Of a stretch of DNA of 64,000 nt, positions 63,867 to 64,000 are shown in pieces. Origin of the DNA: Bacteroidota bacterium (lineage in GTDB: Bacteria > Bacteroidota > Bacteroidia > Bacteroidales > JAGONC01); the NCBI GenBank assembly GCA_026391695.1, contig JAPLDP010000034.1, positions 17,257 to 81,256 of the forward strand, given 5' to 3'. The number at the start of each line of letters is the position of its first letter. The stretch's first letter is position 1. Below the pieces are notes generated by a model. The model was not told the DNA's origin. It was given only the letters and a program-made list of their open reading frames with translations, and searched no databases. The translations under genes were made by a program, and so were the position numbers.

Positions 63867-64000
63867 CTTCGGCCTGATGCATATTGACCGGTAATGCAAA
63901 ATTAGTTTTATTTCCGGGCGATTTTATTTCAGATTATGCGGAAGCAGTTCCTCCAGGCGTTGGATGGATTGATCCGGGATGCGGGTGAGGACTTTGGTGA
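63861..64000. mobile_element. End of an IS66-family insertion element (partial)
   Basis: The element starts with GTAAGCCTTCGGCCTGATGC, beginning GTAA as IS66-family termini do. It contains the C-terminus of a minus-strand transposase (63924 onward) and runs off the right edge. Confidence 0.65.
63924..64000 (-). CDS. IS66-family transposase, C-terminal fragment (partial)
   Basis: The minus-strand frame from the window edge ends TKVLTRIPDQSIQRLEELLP then HNLK and TAA at 63924-63926. The pattern L..RIPD...RL.ELLPHN is the usual last segment of IS66 transposases. Only about 25 residues are visible, so the family call relies on this tail and on the GTAA terminus outside it. Confidence 0.6.
   Translation of the reverse strand, partial: TKVLTRIPDQSIQRLEELLPHNLK

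Noticed and set aside
1..64000. tRNA, rRNA, tmRNA or RNase P genes
   Set aside because: I looked through the intergenic regions for T-loop and other conserved motifs by eye and found no convincing match; a tRNAscan or Infernal run would settle it.

Overview
The window looks like a chromosomal segment of an uncultivated or little-known Bacteroidota (Bacteroidetes), probably Bacteroidales/Marinilabiliales-like. Evidence: several secreted proteins end in a type IX secretion (T9SS) C-terminal sorting domain; SecD and SecF are fused in one protein; the system II cytochrome c assembly factors are fused in one ResB-CcsA protein; several start codons are preceded by the Bacteroidota promoter -7 box TAnnTTTG, twice with an upstream TTTG; and the transposase families (IS1380, IS1595, IS66, IS200-like Y1) are common in this phylum. 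An aldehyde:ferredoxin oxidoreductase-family protein points to at least partly anaerobic metabolism. No rRNA, tRNA or CRISPR array was recognised.

Layout. 1-5.8 kb: the tail of an unknown gene coupled to a DUF2335 membrane protein, the fused cytochrome c biogenesis protein, and an AT-rich probable outer-membrane barrel gene. 5.8-17.8 kb: mostly minus-strand housekeeping genes: lemA with two TPM-domain genes, htpG, a RuvC-like protein, ilvE (plus strand), purM-prfA-pyrF, an OmpA/PD40 protein, and tatA. 17.9-21 kb: secDF. 21.7-25.5 kb: an FG-GAP T9SS cargo gene, then a decayed Y1 transposase lying between long repeats full of GTCCC...GGGAC palindromes. 25.5-36.7 kb: a phosphatase-like protein that has lost its catalytic residues, a large KamA-type radical SAM protein, an IS1380 element abutting an APC transporter with universal-stress domains, a TM-helix-repeat protein, an FtsX-like ABC permease and a LOG-family protein. 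36.8-47.3 kb: carA-carB, uvrA, a lytic transglycosylase, rfbC and lpdA, all minus strand. 47.5-53.9 kb: a plus-strand aspartate-family block: Cys/Met-type PLP enzyme, homoserine dehydrogenase, AOR-family oxidoreductase, DapA-like aldolase and thrB, the last two translationally coupled. 53.9-60.2 kb: an M28 peptidase T9SS cargo, an SDR oxidoreductase and gcvP. 60.3-64 kb: an insertion-rich zone with an IS1595 element, a T9SS gene that seems to have lost its 5' end, and an FG-GAP gene cut by an IS66-type element running off the window.

Most of the window is ordinary core metabolism. The less ordinary parts are mobile elements reshaping surface-protein genes, several repeat families in intergenic DNA (one inside a reading frame), the pseudo-phosphatase, and the DapA-like enzyme whose active site differs from true dihydrodipicolinate synthase. 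I did not find a clear new multi-gene defence or biosynthetic system.
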